A DNA stretch of 50,600 nt from an uncultured Pelagibacteraceae bacterium (lineage in GTDB: Bacteria > Pseudomonadota > Alphaproteobacteria > Pelagibacterales > Pelagibacteraceae), in the NCBI GenBank assembly GCA_902610755.1, contig CACLWW010000008.1:1-50600 (forward strand). Direction: 5' to 3'. Of this stretch, positions 16,518-26,163 are shown one piece after another. The notes beneath the pieces were generated by a model. It was given only the letters and a program-made list of their open reading frames with translations, was not told the DNA's origin and made no database searches. Position 1 is the stretch's first letter, and every line of letters begins with the position of its first letter. Made by a program: the position numbers and the translations under genes.

Positions 16518-19136
16518 ATGAGTTCAGAAAAATATACACATTCTAAAGTAGAAAATAAGATTTACTCTTATTGGGAAAAAAAAGGTCTCTTTAAACCCAA
16601 AAAAAATAAAAAAAAGTATTCTATTGTAATTCCACCTCCAAATGTCACTGGAAGTCTTCATATGGGTCATGCATTAAACAATACAATTCAGGATTTACTC
16701 ATAAGATTTCATAGAATGAACAACTTTGAAACTTTATGGCAACCAGGGACAGATCATGCTGGAATTGCAACGCAAGCTTTAGTCGAAAGAAAACTTGAAA
16801 GTGAAAATATTGATAAACAATCAATTGGCAGAGAGGCTTTTATTAAAAAAGTTTGGGATTGGAAAAAGGAGTATGGAGATATTATTATTAATCAGCTTAA
16901 AAAACTAGGATGTTCATGTGATTGGTCAAGGAACGCCTTCACAATGGATAAAAACCTATCTGCATCAGTTATTAAAGTTTTTATAGATCTTTATAACAAA
17001 GGTCTTATTTATAAATCTAAAAAACTTGTTAACTGGGATACAGTATTAAAAACAGCTATATCTGATCTTGAAGTCGATCAAAGAGAAGTAAATTCAAAAC
17101 TTTATTATATAAATTATCAAATTGAAAATAGTTCAGAATTTATAACTATTGCAACAACAAGACCAGAAACAATGCTAGGAGACACTGCAGTTGCCGTTAA
17201 TCCTAAAGATGAAAGGTACACTAATTTAGTAGGTAAAAATTTAATTTTACCCATGACAGGGAGAAAAATAAAAATTATCCAAGATGATTATGCTGATCCA
17301 GAGCAAGGTTCTGGTGCAGTTAAAATTACTCCAGCACATGATTTTAATGACTATGATGTGGGTAAAAGAAATAAATTAGAGATAATAAATATATTCACAG
17401 AGGATGGGAAGATAAATGAAAATGCACCTAGTGATTATGTTGGTTTAGATCGGTTTGAAGCGAGGAAAAAAATATTAAATGATCTTGGAGATAAGCTTAT
17501 TAAAGAAGAAAATATTAAGAATAAAGTTCCTTATGGAGATAGATCTAATTCTGTAATTGAACCTTATCTTACAGAGCAATGGTTTGCAGATGCAAAAAAA
17601 TTATCAGTAAAAGCAAAGAAGATTGTAAAGAATAAAAAAACAAAATTTTTTCCTCCTAATTGGACAAAGACTTATTTCCAATGGATGAATAATATTGAAC
17701 CTTGGTGTATATCAAGACAACTTTGGTGGGGACACCAAATACCAGCTTGGTATGGACCTGATAAAAAAATCTTTGTAGCATCAAATTATAGTGAAGCAAA
17801 AAAACTAGCCAAAAAAAAATATAAGAAAGATGTAGAATTAGTAAGAGATGAAGATGTTTTAGACACATGGTTCTCATCAGGATTATGGGCTTTTGCAACT
17901 CTTGGTTGGCCAAACAAAAATGAATATCTAAAAAAGTTTTACCCAACATCAGTTTTAGTAACAGGTTTTGATATTATCTTTTTTTGGGTTGCTCGTATGA
18001 TGATGTTTGGAATGGAATTTTTAAATAAACAACCATTTAAAGAAATTTATGTTCATGCGTTGGTAAGAGATGAAAAAGGACAAAAAATGTCTAAGTCAAA
18101 AGGTAACGTAATTGATCCTTTGATATTGATAGATAAATATAGTGCAGATGCATTAAGGTTTACTTTGCTATCAATGGCATCACCTGGAAGAGATGTAAAA
18201 TTGTCTGAAGATAGAGTTAAAGGTTATAGAAATTTCCTCAACAAGCTTTGGAATGCAAACAACTTTTTGGCAATGAATAAGTGTGATTTTTCAAAGTCTA
18301 AAAATGAGCCAAAAGCAAAATTAAATATAAATAAATGGATTATTTCAGAGTTAAACACGGTAAGTAAACTTATTGAAAAGAATATAAATGACTATAGATT
18401 TGATGAAGCAGCAAGAAATATTTATCAATTTGTTTGGCATTCATATTGTGATTGGTATGTAGAGCTATCTAAAACTATCTTAAATTCTAATGAAAAGTCG
18501 TCAATTTTAGAGGTAAAACAGACATTAAGTTATGTTTTTAAACAAATTTTAATTCTTCTACATCCATTCATTCCATTTATTACAGAGGAACTATGGTTAA
18601 AAAATAAGCTAGATAAACCAAAAAATTATCTAATGTTTGCTAATTGGTCGAATAAAAAAGCAAATAAAGATAAACAAACTAAGGAAGTGGAAAATATAAT
18701 CAATTTGATAAGCCAACTTAGAGCATTTAAAAATGAATTAAATGTGAGCCCAGGTTCTTTTGTAGATATGTCTATTTCGACCCTATCTAAGAATGATCAG
18801 TTATTTATCAAAAAAAATCAAACAGTTTTAAAAAAACTTGGTAGAATAAATAGCTTTCTAGATACTGATAAAGATAAGGCATCAGCAAACTTAGTCATCA
18901 AAGGGGATATTTTTAAGATATATTTTGATCAATCAATAGATCTCTCTTTGATCAAAGAAAACCTTCTAAAAAGGCAGCAAAAATACCAAAGTGAGTTAGA
19001 TGGGATATCAAAGAGACTTTCTAACAAAAGTTTTATAGAAAGAGCGCCAAAAAATATTGTTGATCAGGAAAAAAATAACTATAGTAATTTAAAAAAAGAT
19101 ATTGATAAAATATCAATCACTATAAAAGGTTTATAA
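16518..19136 (+). CDS. valS: Valyl-tRNA synthetase
   Basis: An 872-aa class Ia synthetase charging tRNA-Val. The HIGH motif lies in [17 protein letters not shown] (about residues 38-54), the editing (CP1) domain with [15 protein letters not shown] near 215, the [10 protein letters not shown] segment near 78, and [12 protein letters not shown] near 523. The anticodon-binding domain (about 600-740) and a C-terminal coiled-coil arm containing [15 protein letters not shown] (about 835) complete the ValS layout. The length is close to the usual 870-950. The ATG follows a 117-bp AT-rich spacer behind tRNA-Cys, and the stop overlaps ilvD by 1 nt (TAATG). Confidence 0.97.
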   Translation: MSSEKYTHSKVENKIYSYWEKKGLFKPKKNKKKYSIVIPPPNVTGSLHMGHALNNTIQDLLIRFHRMNNFETLWQPGTDHAGIATQALVERKLESENIDKQSIGREAFIKKVWDWKKEYGDIIINQLKKLGCSCDWSRNAFTMDKNLSASVIKVFIDLYNKGLIYKSKKLVNWDTVLKTAISDLEVDQREVNSKLYYINYQIENSSEFITIATTRPETMLGDTAVAVNPKDERYTNLVGKNLILPMTGRKIKIIQDDYADPEQGSGAVKITPAHDFNDYDVGKRNKLEIINIFTEDGKINENAPSDYVGLDRFEARKKILNDLGDKLIKEENIKNKVPYGDRSNSVIEPYLTEQWFADAKKLSVKAKKIVKNKKTKFFPPNWTKTYFQWMNNIEPWCISRQLWWGHQIPAWYGPDKKIFVASNYSEAKKLAKKKYKKDVELVRDEDVLDTWFSSGLWAFATLGWPNKNEYLKKFYPTSVLVTGFDIIFFWVARMMMFGMEFLNKQPFKEIYVHALVRDEKGQKMSKSKGNVIDPLILIDKYSADALRFTLLSMASPGRDVKLSEDRVKGYRNFLNKLWNANNFLAMNKCDFSKSKNEPKAKLNINKWIISELNTVSKLIEKNINDYRFDEAARNIYQFVWHSYCDWYVELSKTILNSNEKSSILEVKQTLSYVFKQILILLHPFIPFITEELWLKNKLDKPKNYLMFANWSNKKANKDKQTKEVENIINLISQLRAFKNELNVSPGSFVDMSISTLSKNDQLFIKKNQTVLKKLGRINSFLDTDKDKASANLVIKGDIFKIYFDQSIDLSLIKENLLKRQQKYQSELDGISKRLSNKSFIERAPKNIVDQEKNNYSNLKKDIDKISITIKGL

Positions 19137-20854
19137 TGAAGAAATTTAATAAGAAGAAATTACCTAGTAGACATACATCTTTAGGACCGGATAAGGCTCC
19201 TCAAAGATCTTTTTATTATGCAATGGATTTGACCGAAAAAGATGTAGCAAAACCTTTTGTGGGTGTGGTTTCAACATGGAACGAGGCAGCTCCTTGTAAT
19301 ATTGCTTTAATGAGACAAGCACAATCAGTAAAAAAAGGAGTTCATCAAGCAGGGGGTACACCGCGAGAATTTTGTACGATTACTGTTACAGATGGAATAG
19401 CAATGGGTCATGAAGGAATGAAATCTTCATTGATTTCGCGAGATGTAATTGCAGACTCAACTGAATTAACTGTTAGAGGTCATTGTTATGACGCTTTAGT
19501 TGGTGTTGCAGGATGTGATAAGTCTTTACCAGGATTAATGATGGCAATGGTTAGATTAAATGTACCAAGTGTCTTTATTTATGGTGGTTCAATATTACCA
19601 GGTAGATTTAACGGAAAAGATGTAACAGTTGTTGACGTATTTGAAGGAGTTGGAAAATTTTCTTCAGGAAAAATGTCAGCACATGCACTGAGAAAACTAG
19701 AACTTAAGGCTTGCCCAAGTGCTGGAGCTTGTGGAGGACAATTTACAGCAAATACTATGGCATGTGTATCTGAAGCTATTGGATTAGCATTACCATATTC
19801 AGCTGGAACACCAGCACCATATACACAAAGAGATTCTTATGCTTTAAAAAGTGGTAAGGCAGTAATGAATTTATTGGCAAAAAATATCAGACCAAGAGAC
19901 ATTGTTACAAAAAAATCTTTAGAAAATGCCGCAACAATTGTTGCTGCAACAGGTGGATCAACTAACGCTGCTTTACATTTACCTGCACTAGCTAATGAAG
20001 CAGGAATTAAATTTGATTTAATGGATGTAGCTAGGATATTTAAGAAAACACCTTACCTTGCAGACTTAAAACCTGGTGGAAAATATGTTGCAAAAGATAT
20101 GTGGAAAGCAGGTGGAGTTCCAATGCTTTTAAAAACTTTATTAGATGGTGGTTATATACACGGAGATTGTATGACAGTTACAGGCAAAACAATGAGACAA
20201 AATTTAAAAAACGTTAAGTTTAATAAAAATCAAAAAGTTATGAGAACACACAACCAACCATTGTCTCCTGATGGAGGTGTTGTTGGTTTAAAAGGAAATT
20301 TAGCACCCGATGGAGCAATTGTTAAAGTTGCTGGATTAAAGAAATTACAATTCACAGGTAAAGCAAGATGTTTCGATACTGAAGAAGCTGCTTATAAAGC
20401 AGTTAAAAATAAAAAATATAAAGACGGTGACATTATAATTATAAGATACGAAGGGCCAAAAGGTGGGCCAGGTATGAGAGAAATGCTTCAAACAACGGGA
20501 GCAATTTACGGACAAGGAAAAGGTGAAAAAGTTGCACTTATAACTGATGGAAGATTTTCAGGTGCAACGAGAGGATTTTGTATAGGTCATGTAGGACCTG
20601 AAGCATCAGTTGGAGGACCAATTGCCTTACTTAAGAACGGAGACATCATAGATTTAGATGCTAAGAAGGGTACAATTAATGTTCGTTTATCTAGAAAAGA
20701 ATTAGCGAAAAGAAGAAAGAAATGGAAACCAAAGAAAATTAATTTTGGTAATGGAACACTTTGGAAGTATGCTCAAACAGTTGGTCCAGCTTATCTAGGT
20801 GCCCCTACGCACCCTGGAGCAAAAGAAGAGGTTAGAACATACGCTGATATTTAA
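19136..20854 (+). CDS. ilvD: Dihydroxy-acid dehydratase
   Basis: A 572-aa iron-sulfur enzyme making 2-oxo acids in valine, leucine and isoleucine synthesis. The Fe-S and metal ligands are visible in [14 protein letters not shown] (about residue 122) and [17 protein letters not shown] (about 193-209, cluster Cys). C-terminal motifs are [14 protein letters not shown] (about 443) and [16 protein letters not shown] (about 470-485). It ends with [10 protein letters not shown], as expected. The gene has higher GC than its neighbours, consistent with strong expression. It is tightly coupled (1-nt overlaps) to valS upstream and manC downstream. Placement next to valS may tie valine supply to its tRNA charging, which is only inference. 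Confidence 0.96.
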   Translation: MKKFNKKKLPSRHTSLGPDKAPQRSFYYAMDLTEKDVAKPFVGVVSTWNEAAPCNIALMRQAQSVKKGVHQAGGTPREFCTITVTDGIAMGHEGMKSSLISRDVIADSTELTVRGHCYDALVGVAGCDKSLPGLMMAMVRLNVPSVFIYGGSILPGRFNGKDVTVVDVFEGVGKFSSGKMSAHALRKLELKACPSAGACGGQFTANTMACVSEAIGLALPYSAGTPAPYTQRDSYALKSGKAVMNLLAKNIRPRDIVTKKSLENAATIVAATGGSTNAALHLPALANEAGIKFDLMDVARIFKKTPYLADLKPGGKYVAKDMWKAGGVPMLLKTLLDGGYIHGDCMTVTGKTMRQNLKNVKFNKNQKVMRTHNQPLSPDGGVVGLKGNLAPDGAIVKVAGLKKLQFTGKARCFDTEEAAYKAVKNKKYKDGDIIIIRYEGPKGGPGMREMLQTTGAIYGQGKGEKVALITDGRFSGATRGFCIGHVGPEASVGGPIALLKNGDIIDLDAKKGTINVRLSRKELAKRRKKWKPKKINFGNGTLWKYAQTVGPAYLGAPTHPGAKEEVRTYADI

Positions 20855-22056
20855 TGAAAATTAGACCAGTTATTCTATGCGGAGGAGCAGGTACTAGACT
20901 GTGGCCTAAAAAATCTAAACATCAAGCAAAACAGTTTATAGATTTTGGCGGTTGGACTTTAATTAACAAAACTTTTGAAAGGGTTAAAAGTAAAGTTTTT
21001 GACAATCCAATTATTAGCACTAATTCAAAATATCTTAGGGATGTAAAAAAGGCCTTAAAGAAAAGTAAAATTAAAAAATATAAGATTATTTTAGAACCAG
21101 CAAAAAAGAATACAGCTCCTGCAATTTTAGCATCAGCACTGATTAAAGATGTGCCGTATAATCAGCCTTTAATGTATTTTGCTGCAGATCATTTAATTGA
21201 AAAACCAAATAAACTAATCACAGCTATTAATAAGAATAAGTCAAATTTAGACGAAAAAAATGTATTTATTTTTGGAATAAAACCCACAAGCCCTTCTAGT
21301 GAGTACGGATATTTCATTACCAAGAAAAAAAAGAACATTAATAAAGTCACTAGATTTATTGAAAAACCAAAAGTATCTAAGGCAAAGCAAGTAATTAAAC
21401 AAAAGGGATATTGGAATTCCGGGATGTTTTTTTTGAGAAAAGACTCAATTATTAATAATTTTAAGAAATATCAGCCTAATATTTTTCGAAACTGTAACAA
21501 AGCTGTAATAAAAGCTAAATATAAAAGCAATGTGTATTATTTAAACAAACAATCGTTTTCTAAAGCTACAGCAAAATCGTTTGATTACGCGATACTAGAG
21601 AAAACTAAAAATATCAATGCAATCAAGCTTGATATTCCATGGTCAGATCTAGGGAGCTGGAAAGAAATCTGCAAAATGTACGGAAAGATTAAAAACAGAT
21701 ATTTTAAAAAGAAAAACGTATTTCATAGACCATGGGGCAGCTACACAAACTTATTTAAAGGCAAAGAATTCTTAATTAAAGAATTGTATGTGAAATCTAA
21801 AGGTATTTTAAGTCTTCAAAAACATTTCCATAGAGCAGAACACTGGGTAGTTACTCATGGAATTCCAAGAATTACTTTAAATAAAAGTAAATTCTTAAAG
21901 AAACCTGGTGAAAATATTTATATTCCATTAGGAGCTGTTCATAGAATTGAAAATCCATTTAAAAAACCGGTAAAAATTATAGAAGCACAAATAGGCTCAA
22001 TCCTTAAAGAAACAGATATTGTTAGATATCAGGATGTATATGGAAGAGTAAAATAA
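20854..22056 (+). CDS. manC: Mannose-1-phosphate guanylyltransferase / mannose-6-phosphate isomerase
   Basis: A 400-aa enzyme of the type II (ManC/CpsB) family. The N-terminal nucleotidyltransferase has PVILCGGAGTRLWPKKSK (residues 4-21), YFAADHLI (about 107) and RFIEKPK (about 168). The C-terminal cupin isomerase domain has LSLQKHFHRAEHWVVTHG (about 323-340), IYIPLGAVHRIENP (about 355) and the ending DIVRYQDVYGR. It makes GDP-mannose, and may also isomerise fructose-6-phosphate, for cell-surface polysaccharide. It is shorter than the usual 460-480 aa; the spacer between domains is compact. The stop abuts the stop of convergent dagK with no gap. Confidence 0.92.
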   Translation: MKIRPVILCGGAGTRLWPKKSKHQAKQFIDFGGWTLINKTFERVKSKVFDNPIISTNSKYLRDVKKALKKSKIKKYKIILEPAKKNTAPAILASALIKDVPYNQPLMYFAADHLIEKPNKLITAINKNKSNLDEKNVFIFGIKPTSPSSEYGYFITKKKKNINKVTRFIEKPKVSKAKQVIKQKGYWNSGMFFLRKDSIINNFKKYQPNIFRNCNKAVIKAKYKSNVYYLNKQSFSKATAKSFDYAILEKTKNINAIKLDIPWSDLGSWKEICKMYGKIKNRYFKKKNVFHRPWGSYTNLFKGKEFLIKELYVKSKGILSLQKHFHRAEHWVVTHGIPRITLNKSKFLKKPGENIYIPLGAVHRIENPFKKPVKIIEAQIGSILKETDIVRYQDVYGRVK

Positions 22057-22941
22057 TTATTTTACAAGAAAATTTATTTTTTTATTTGATTTACTTAAAT
22101 GAATTTTTTTATATGAACCAAAATTATCTCCATCAATTTGAACAGGTATTAAATCATTTCCCTCAATGGTGATATTTTGAGAATAAGTAGTAATAACATT
22201 TTTGTTTTTACTTAAATCGCCATTAAAGATTATTAAAAATATGGAATATAATAAATTAATCCTTGTCAAATCCCTAAATATATAGGTTACTAATTTATCT
22301 TCAAAAATATTTGTTTTATTTATTTTATAATGCCCAGCATAATATTTGGTATTTGAGGACAGTATCCAATCTGCTTTATAAAATTGTCCGTCAAAAGTAA
22401 CATTTAATTTTTTATTATTCATAAACAAGAAATATTGAAAACCTTTAATAACAAATATAATTTTACCAAGTAACTTTTTAATTTTTGAATTAATTGAATG
22501 GACAATTTTTGCATCCCATCCTATACCAGCCATTAAAAAGAAAAAACTTTCATTAATTTTTAGAAGATTAGAGGTTTTATAATTGTTAGAAACTAATACA
22601 TCAACTATATCATCAACTTTTTTATTCATTGATAATTCAGCCTGAAGTAAATTTGCGGTACCAGCAGGTATATAACCTATAGCAAAATCGTCTTTAAAAT
22701 TAAAATTATTTTTAATTAGTTCATTAATTGCAAAAGATACAGATCCATCTCCACCTGCTACAATTAATCGATCGTAATTTTTTTGATTAAAATCTCTAAA
22801 AATTTCTCTAGCCTGATTTATTGTTTTTGTCTCAAAATAGTCTACAGAATTTTTTTTTTTTAACTTAAATAAAACCCTATTTATGAATTTTAATTTTTTC
22901 CCAGAAGAAGAGTTTAGATTATAAATTAAACAATATAACAT
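22057..22941 (-). CDS. Diacylglycerol kinase-family lipid kinase (DagK/YegS type)
   Basis: A 294-aa protein with the DAGK catalytic fold. It shows the GGDGS nucleotide loop in RLIVAGGDGSVSFAINEL (about residue 62) and IGYIPAGTANLLQAEL (about 93-108), both diagnostic. The C-terminal domain has VQIDGDNFGS, a typical YegS/DgkB feature. Members phosphorylate diacylglycerol (to phosphatidic acid), ceramides or other lipids; the substrate here is inferred from context. It is divergent from plcP-agt, whose products turn phospholipid into diacylglycerol and then glycolipid. A candidate Pho box on this gene's strand lies 66 bp upstream of its start, so it may be part of the phosphate-starvation response. 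Confidence 0.87.
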   Translation of the reverse strand: MLYCLIYNLNSSSGKKLKFINRVLFKLKKKNSVDYFETKTINQAREIFRDFNQKNYDRLIVAGGDGSVSFAINELIKNNFNFKDDFAIGYIPAGTANLLQAELSMNKKVDDIVDVLVSNNYKTSNLLKINESFFFLMAGIGWDAKIVHSINSKIKKLLGKIIFVIKGFQYFLFMNNKKLNVTFDGQFYKADWILSSNTKYYAGHYKINKTNIFEDKLVTYIFRDLTRINLLYSIFLIIFNGDLSKNKNVITTYSQNITIEGNDLIPVQIDGDNFGSYKKIHLSKSNKKINFLVK

Positions 22942-22961
22942 AATTATTCCTTAAAAAATTT

Positions 22962-22980
22962 TTAACAAATCTGTAACATT
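22962..22980 (+). promoter_or_regulatory. Candidate Pho box for plcP-agt
   Basis: TTTAACAAATCTGTAACAT contains two TAACA units exactly 11 bp apart (22963 and 22974), the spacing of PhoB direct repeats. It ends about 60 bp before the plcP ATG at 23040. It matches the repeats before pstS (26807-26835). Confidence 0.7.
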
Positions 22981-23006
22981 TAAATGAAATAAGAAATACA
23001 TGATTC

Positions 23007-23025
23007 GTGTTACAGTTGTATTAAA
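23007..23025 (-). promoter_or_regulatory. Candidate Pho box for dagK
   Basis: On the minus strand this reads TTTAATACAACTGTAACAC, identical at 15 of 19 positions to the plus-strand box at 22962-22980. Its TAATA and TAACA units are 11 bp apart. It ends 66 bp before the dagK start at 22941, mirroring the plcP arrangement. Confidence 0.6.
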
Positions 23026-23039
23026 TAAAAATTTTTTAT

Positions 23040-23852
23040 ATGCCTAAAATACTTAAATACAAAAGTATATTTATTTCTGATTTACACTTAGGTACTAAAG
23101 GCTGTCAGGCAAATAAAATTTTAGAGTTTTTTAAAAACTCAAGATCCGAAAATCTTTATCTAGTAGGAGACATTATCGATGTATGGGCAATGCAAAAAAG
23201 TTTTTTTTGGCCCCAAGAACATAATGATGTAATTCAAAAAATTTTAAGAAAAGCAAGACATGGTACCAGAGTTTTCTATATAATGGGTAATCATGATGAA
23301 ATGTTTAGAAAATTTATTCCACTGCATTTTGGCGACATTCATATGGTTAATAGAGTTATTCATGAAACAAACACTGGGAAAAAATATTTAGTTGTTCATG
23401 GTGATGCTTGGGATGGAGTAATGAAACATGCTAAATGGTTGTCTAAACTTGGATCAATAGCATATAATTTATTGTTACAATTTAATGTAATAATTAACTT
23501 TTTTAGAAGGTTAAAAGGAAAAGAATATTGGTCTCTTGCAAAATTTTTAAAGTATAAAGTCAAAAATGCAGTCAAATATATCGGTGAATATGAAAAGACT
23601 GTCTCAGATTATGCAAAAACAAAAAAATTTGATGGAATAATTTGCGGTCACATTCATCACCCTGAGGATAGAGATTTTAACGGCATAAATTATTTGAATT
23701 GTGGAGATTGGGTTGAATCTTGCACCGCATTAGCTGAAAATTATGACGGTAGTTTTGAAATATTATATTGGGACAAAATAAGAGAAAAATTTATAGACGC
23801 TGAGAAAGCAATTAAACCAATTAAAACTGAAGAATTAAAAAAAGCCTCATAG
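23040..23852 (+). CDS. plcP: PlcP-type metallophosphoesterase (phospholipase C, LpxH-like)
   Basis: A 270-aa calcineurin-fold phosphoesterase. The metal-binding motifs are FISDLHLGT (about 11-19), LVGDIIDVW (about 41-49), MGNHDEMFRK (about 81-90), LVVHGDAWDG (about 119-128) and CGHIHHPEDR (about 202-211). The family includes UDP-2,3-diacylglucosamine hydrolases, but the genomic setting next to a GT4 glycosyltransferase and phoR-pst matches alphaproteobacterial PlcP. That enzyme removes phospho-head groups from membrane phospholipids under phosphate limitation, leaving diacylglycerol. A candidate Pho box lies upstream. agt follows after 3 bp. Assignment to PlcP rather than LpxH rests on context. 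Confidence 0.85.
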   Translation: MPKILKYKSIFISDLHLGTKGCQANKILEFFKNSRSENLYLVGDIIDVWAMQKSFFWPQEHNDVIQKILRKARHGTRVFYIMGNHDEMFRKFIPLHFGDIHMVNRVIHETNTGKKYLVVHGDAWDGVMKHAKWLSKLGSIAYNLLLQFNVIINFFRRLKGKEYWSLAKFLKYKVKNAVKYIGEYEKTVSDYAKTKKFDGIICGHIHHPEDRDFNGINYLNCGDWVESCTALAENYDGSFEILYWDKIREKFIDAEKAIKPIKTEELKKAS

Positions 23853-23855
23853 TTA

Positions 23856-24863
23856 ATGAAAATTTTAATTGCTACAGATGCATACTTTCCACAAGTAAAT
23901 GGCGTTGTTAGAACCCTTCATGAAACAGGTGAGATCTTAAAAAAACAAGGTCACAGTATAGAATATCTTACACCAGACTTATTTTTAACTTTCCCGATGC
24001 CAAAATATAATGAAATTAGACTATCAATTAATGTTTGGCCTAGAGTCGGTAGTTTAATAAAAAAAATAAAACCTGATGCAATTCATATCGCTACCGAAGG
24101 TCCTATTGGGACTATGACGAGAAGATATTGTTTAAAAAATAATCTAAAGTTTACTACCAGTTTTCATACGAGATTTGATAAATATATCAAACTATACTTT
24201 CCTATTATACCTGCAAAATGGGCTGAAAAATTTCTAGCAAACTTTCATAACAAAGCTGAGAGAATTTTAGTAACAACAGAGTCTATGAGAAAAGAATTAA
24301 TAGATATAGGTATAGACAATAATAAAATGATTACTTGGACAAGAGGGGGAAATCATGGAGCTTTTAAGAACCCTAAAAAAATTGATTTACCTCACAAAAG
24401 ACCAATTTGGATTTATGTTGGAAGAGTTGCAGTTGAGAAAAATATAAGAGCTTTTTTAGAATGTAATTTAGAAGGTACAAAAATAATAATAGGAAAAGGA
24501 CCTGATTTAAAAAAATTAAAAAAAGAATTTCCTAAAGATATTTTTTTAGGAGAAAAAACAAATGGCGAATTAGCATCACATTTTGCATCTTCCGATGTTT
24601 TTGTATTCCCTAGTAAAACAGATACATTTGGAATTGTAGTTACAGAGGCTTTAAATTGCGGAACACCTGTTGCCGCGTATCCTGTCCCAGGTCCCAAAGA
24701 TATATTTGAAGGATCTAAAATAAATTGTTTAGATAATGATCTTAAAGTTTCAGCCCATAAAGCTTTAAAAGTTGATAGAAATGATTGTCTTGAATTTGCA
24801 AAAAAATTCACTTGGGAAGAAACAGCAAAAATATTTTTTAATAATATTTCACCAAATCATTAG
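23856..24863 (+). CDS. agt: GT4 glycosyltransferase, predicted diacylglycerol glycosyltransferase
   Basis: A 335-aa GT-B glycosyltransferase. The N-terminal acceptor domain starts ILIATDAYFPQVNGVVRTLHE and contains TSFHTRFDKY. The C-terminal donor domain has IWIYVGRVAVEKNIRAFL (about 185), SDVFVFPSKTDTFGIVVTEAL (about 248) and GTPVAAYPVPGPKD (about 271), with the family 4 E-x7-E signature. Coupled to plcP (3-bp spacing), it fits Agt, which adds a sugar (glucose or glucuronate) from a UDP-sugar to PlcP-derived diacylglycerol to make phosphorus-free glycolipids. SAR11 strains are known to replace phospholipids this way. Sugar specificity cannot be read here. Confidence 0.85.
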   Translation: MKILIATDAYFPQVNGVVRTLHETGEILKKQGHSIEYLTPDLFLTFPMPKYNEIRLSINVWPRVGSLIKKIKPDAIHIATEGPIGTMTRRYCLKNNLKFTTSFHTRFDKYIKLYFPIIPAKWAEKFLANFHNKAERILVTTESMRKELIDIGIDNNKMITWTRGGNHGAFKNPKKIDLPHKRPIWIYVGRVAVEKNIRAFLECNLEGTKIIIGKGPDLKKLKKEFPKDIFLGEKTNGELASHFASSDVFVFPSKTDTFGIVVTEALNCGTPVAAYPVPGPKDIFEGSKINCLDNDLKVSAHKALKVDRNDCLEFAKKFTWEETAKIFFNNISPNH

Positions 24864-24927
24864 TTAATTATTTTTAATTTGTTTGCATTAAAAAGCGTAA
24901 TGATGCAAAATTAACCAATCTAAATTT

Positions 24928-26073
24928 ATGGAATATTTTGTCATTCTACTTATAGTTGTTATAATTTATCTTCTCTATTTACTTAATCAAAAAAAAAATA
25001 AGTCAATAAATACAGCTACAATAATCAATAAAAGAGAGGAAAAAACAAAAAGAGTAATTATTGATGAGCTTGAAGATCAGTTTTTTGCATTAAATAAATT
25101 TAACATAATTAAGTATGCTAATCCAAGTGCATTAAAAAGATTTGGAAGTAGTTTAGTTGATAAAAATATATCTTCTGTAATTCGAAAGCCAGAATTAATA
25201 GAAAATATTGAAAAAGCTATAGTTGAAAATAAAACCAAAAACATTGATATAGAAATAGACTTGCCATCATATCAATTTTATAAAATTTATATTATTCCTG
25301 GCCCAACTCATTTATTTACTGAACCAGATTCTGTTGTGTTATTTTTAAAAGATTTTACTGAAATTACAAAAGCACAAAAATTTAAAACTGATTTTGTAGC
25401 CAATGTAAGTCACGAATTAAGAACACCCTTGATGGCTATCAAAGGATCTTTAGAAACTATTGAAGGTCCGGCGGCAGCGGACGATAAAGCTAAAAAAAAA
25501 TTTATGAAAATAATAACTGAACAATCAAATAGAATGGAAAATTTAATTAATGATCTTTTAATACTCACAAGAATTGAATTAGAAGAACATATAAGGCCAA
25601 ACTCTTTAGTTAACATAAATGACCTTTTCAAAACAATTATTAGTAATTTTGAAATTATTTTAAAAAAAAAGAAATTAAATATTAATTTATCACTCGCAAA
25701 TCCAACAATTGTTATTGGAGATGAAAAAAAATTACAAACTGTTTTTTCAAATCTTTTAGACAATGCAATAAAGTATTCAAACGAAAACAAGTCTATTTTT
25801 ATATCAAGCAAAATTAGTGATGGCAAATTGTTAGAAAAAAATTTTATGATTAGTATTAAAGATGAAGGTGTTGGTATTCCTCAAAGATATATTTCTAGAA
25901 TTACAGAAAGATTTTTTAGAGTAGACCTTGAACAAAGTAACAAGGTTGGTGGAACTGGTTTAGGATTAGCTATTGTTAAACATATAATTACTCAACATCG
26001 TGGACACTATGAGATTCTAAGTGAGGAAAACCAAGGAACTGAAATTCAAATTTATTTACCAGTGAAAACTTAA
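24928..26073 (+). CDS. phoR: Phosphate regulon sensor histidine kinase PhoR
   Basis: A 381-aa kinase with one N-terminal membrane helix (residues 3-18), a PAS-like domain (about 45-140), HisKA with phospho-acceptor His162 in FVANVSHELRTPLMAIKG, and HATPase with LLDNAIKYSNEN (N), DEGVGIPQ (G1), RFFRVD (F) and GGTGLGLAIVKHI (G2). The single helix and no periplasmic domain fit PhoR, which senses phosphate through PstSCAB-PhoU. It phosphorylates PhoB, encoded 6 kb downstream beyond pst. It is 64 bp after agt; that gap holds an imperfect hairpin (TTTGCAT 24882, ATGCAAA 24903) but no clear Pho box. Confidence 0.92.
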   Translation: MEYFVILLIVVIIYLLYLLNQKKNKSINTATIINKREEKTKRVIIDELEDQFFALNKFNIIKYANPSALKRFGSSLVDKNISSVIRKPELIENIEKAIVENKTKNIDIEIDLPSYQFYKIYIIPGPTHLFTEPDSVVLFLKDFTEITKAQKFKTDFVANVSHELRTPLMAIKGSLETIEGPAAADDKAKKKFMKIITEQSNRMENLINDLLILTRIELEEHIRPNSLVNINDLFKTIISNFEIILKKKKLNINLSLANPTIVIGDEKKLQTVFSNLLDNAIKYSNENKSIFISSKISDGKLLEKNFMISIKDEGVGIPQRYISRITERFFRVDLEQSNKVGGTGLGLAIVKHIITQHRGHYEILSEENQGTEIQIYLPVKT

Positions 26074-26113
26074 ATTTAAAAAATATTATATTGTAATAGT
26101 TTTAGAAGGTTTT

Positions 26114-26132
26114 TTTAACAATTCTTTACTTG
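26114..26132 (+). promoter_or_regulatory. Weak candidate Pho box before the unknown secreted protein
   Basis: TTTAACAATTCTTTACTTG matches the plcP box at 13 of 19 positions, but the second repeat is poor (TACTT in place of TAACA). It ends 31 bp before the ATG at 26164. It could be a degenerate PhoB site or chance in AT-rich DNA. Confidence 0.3.
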
Positions 26133-26163
26133 ATTTATGTTAATCTTTTAATTAATTTTTTAT

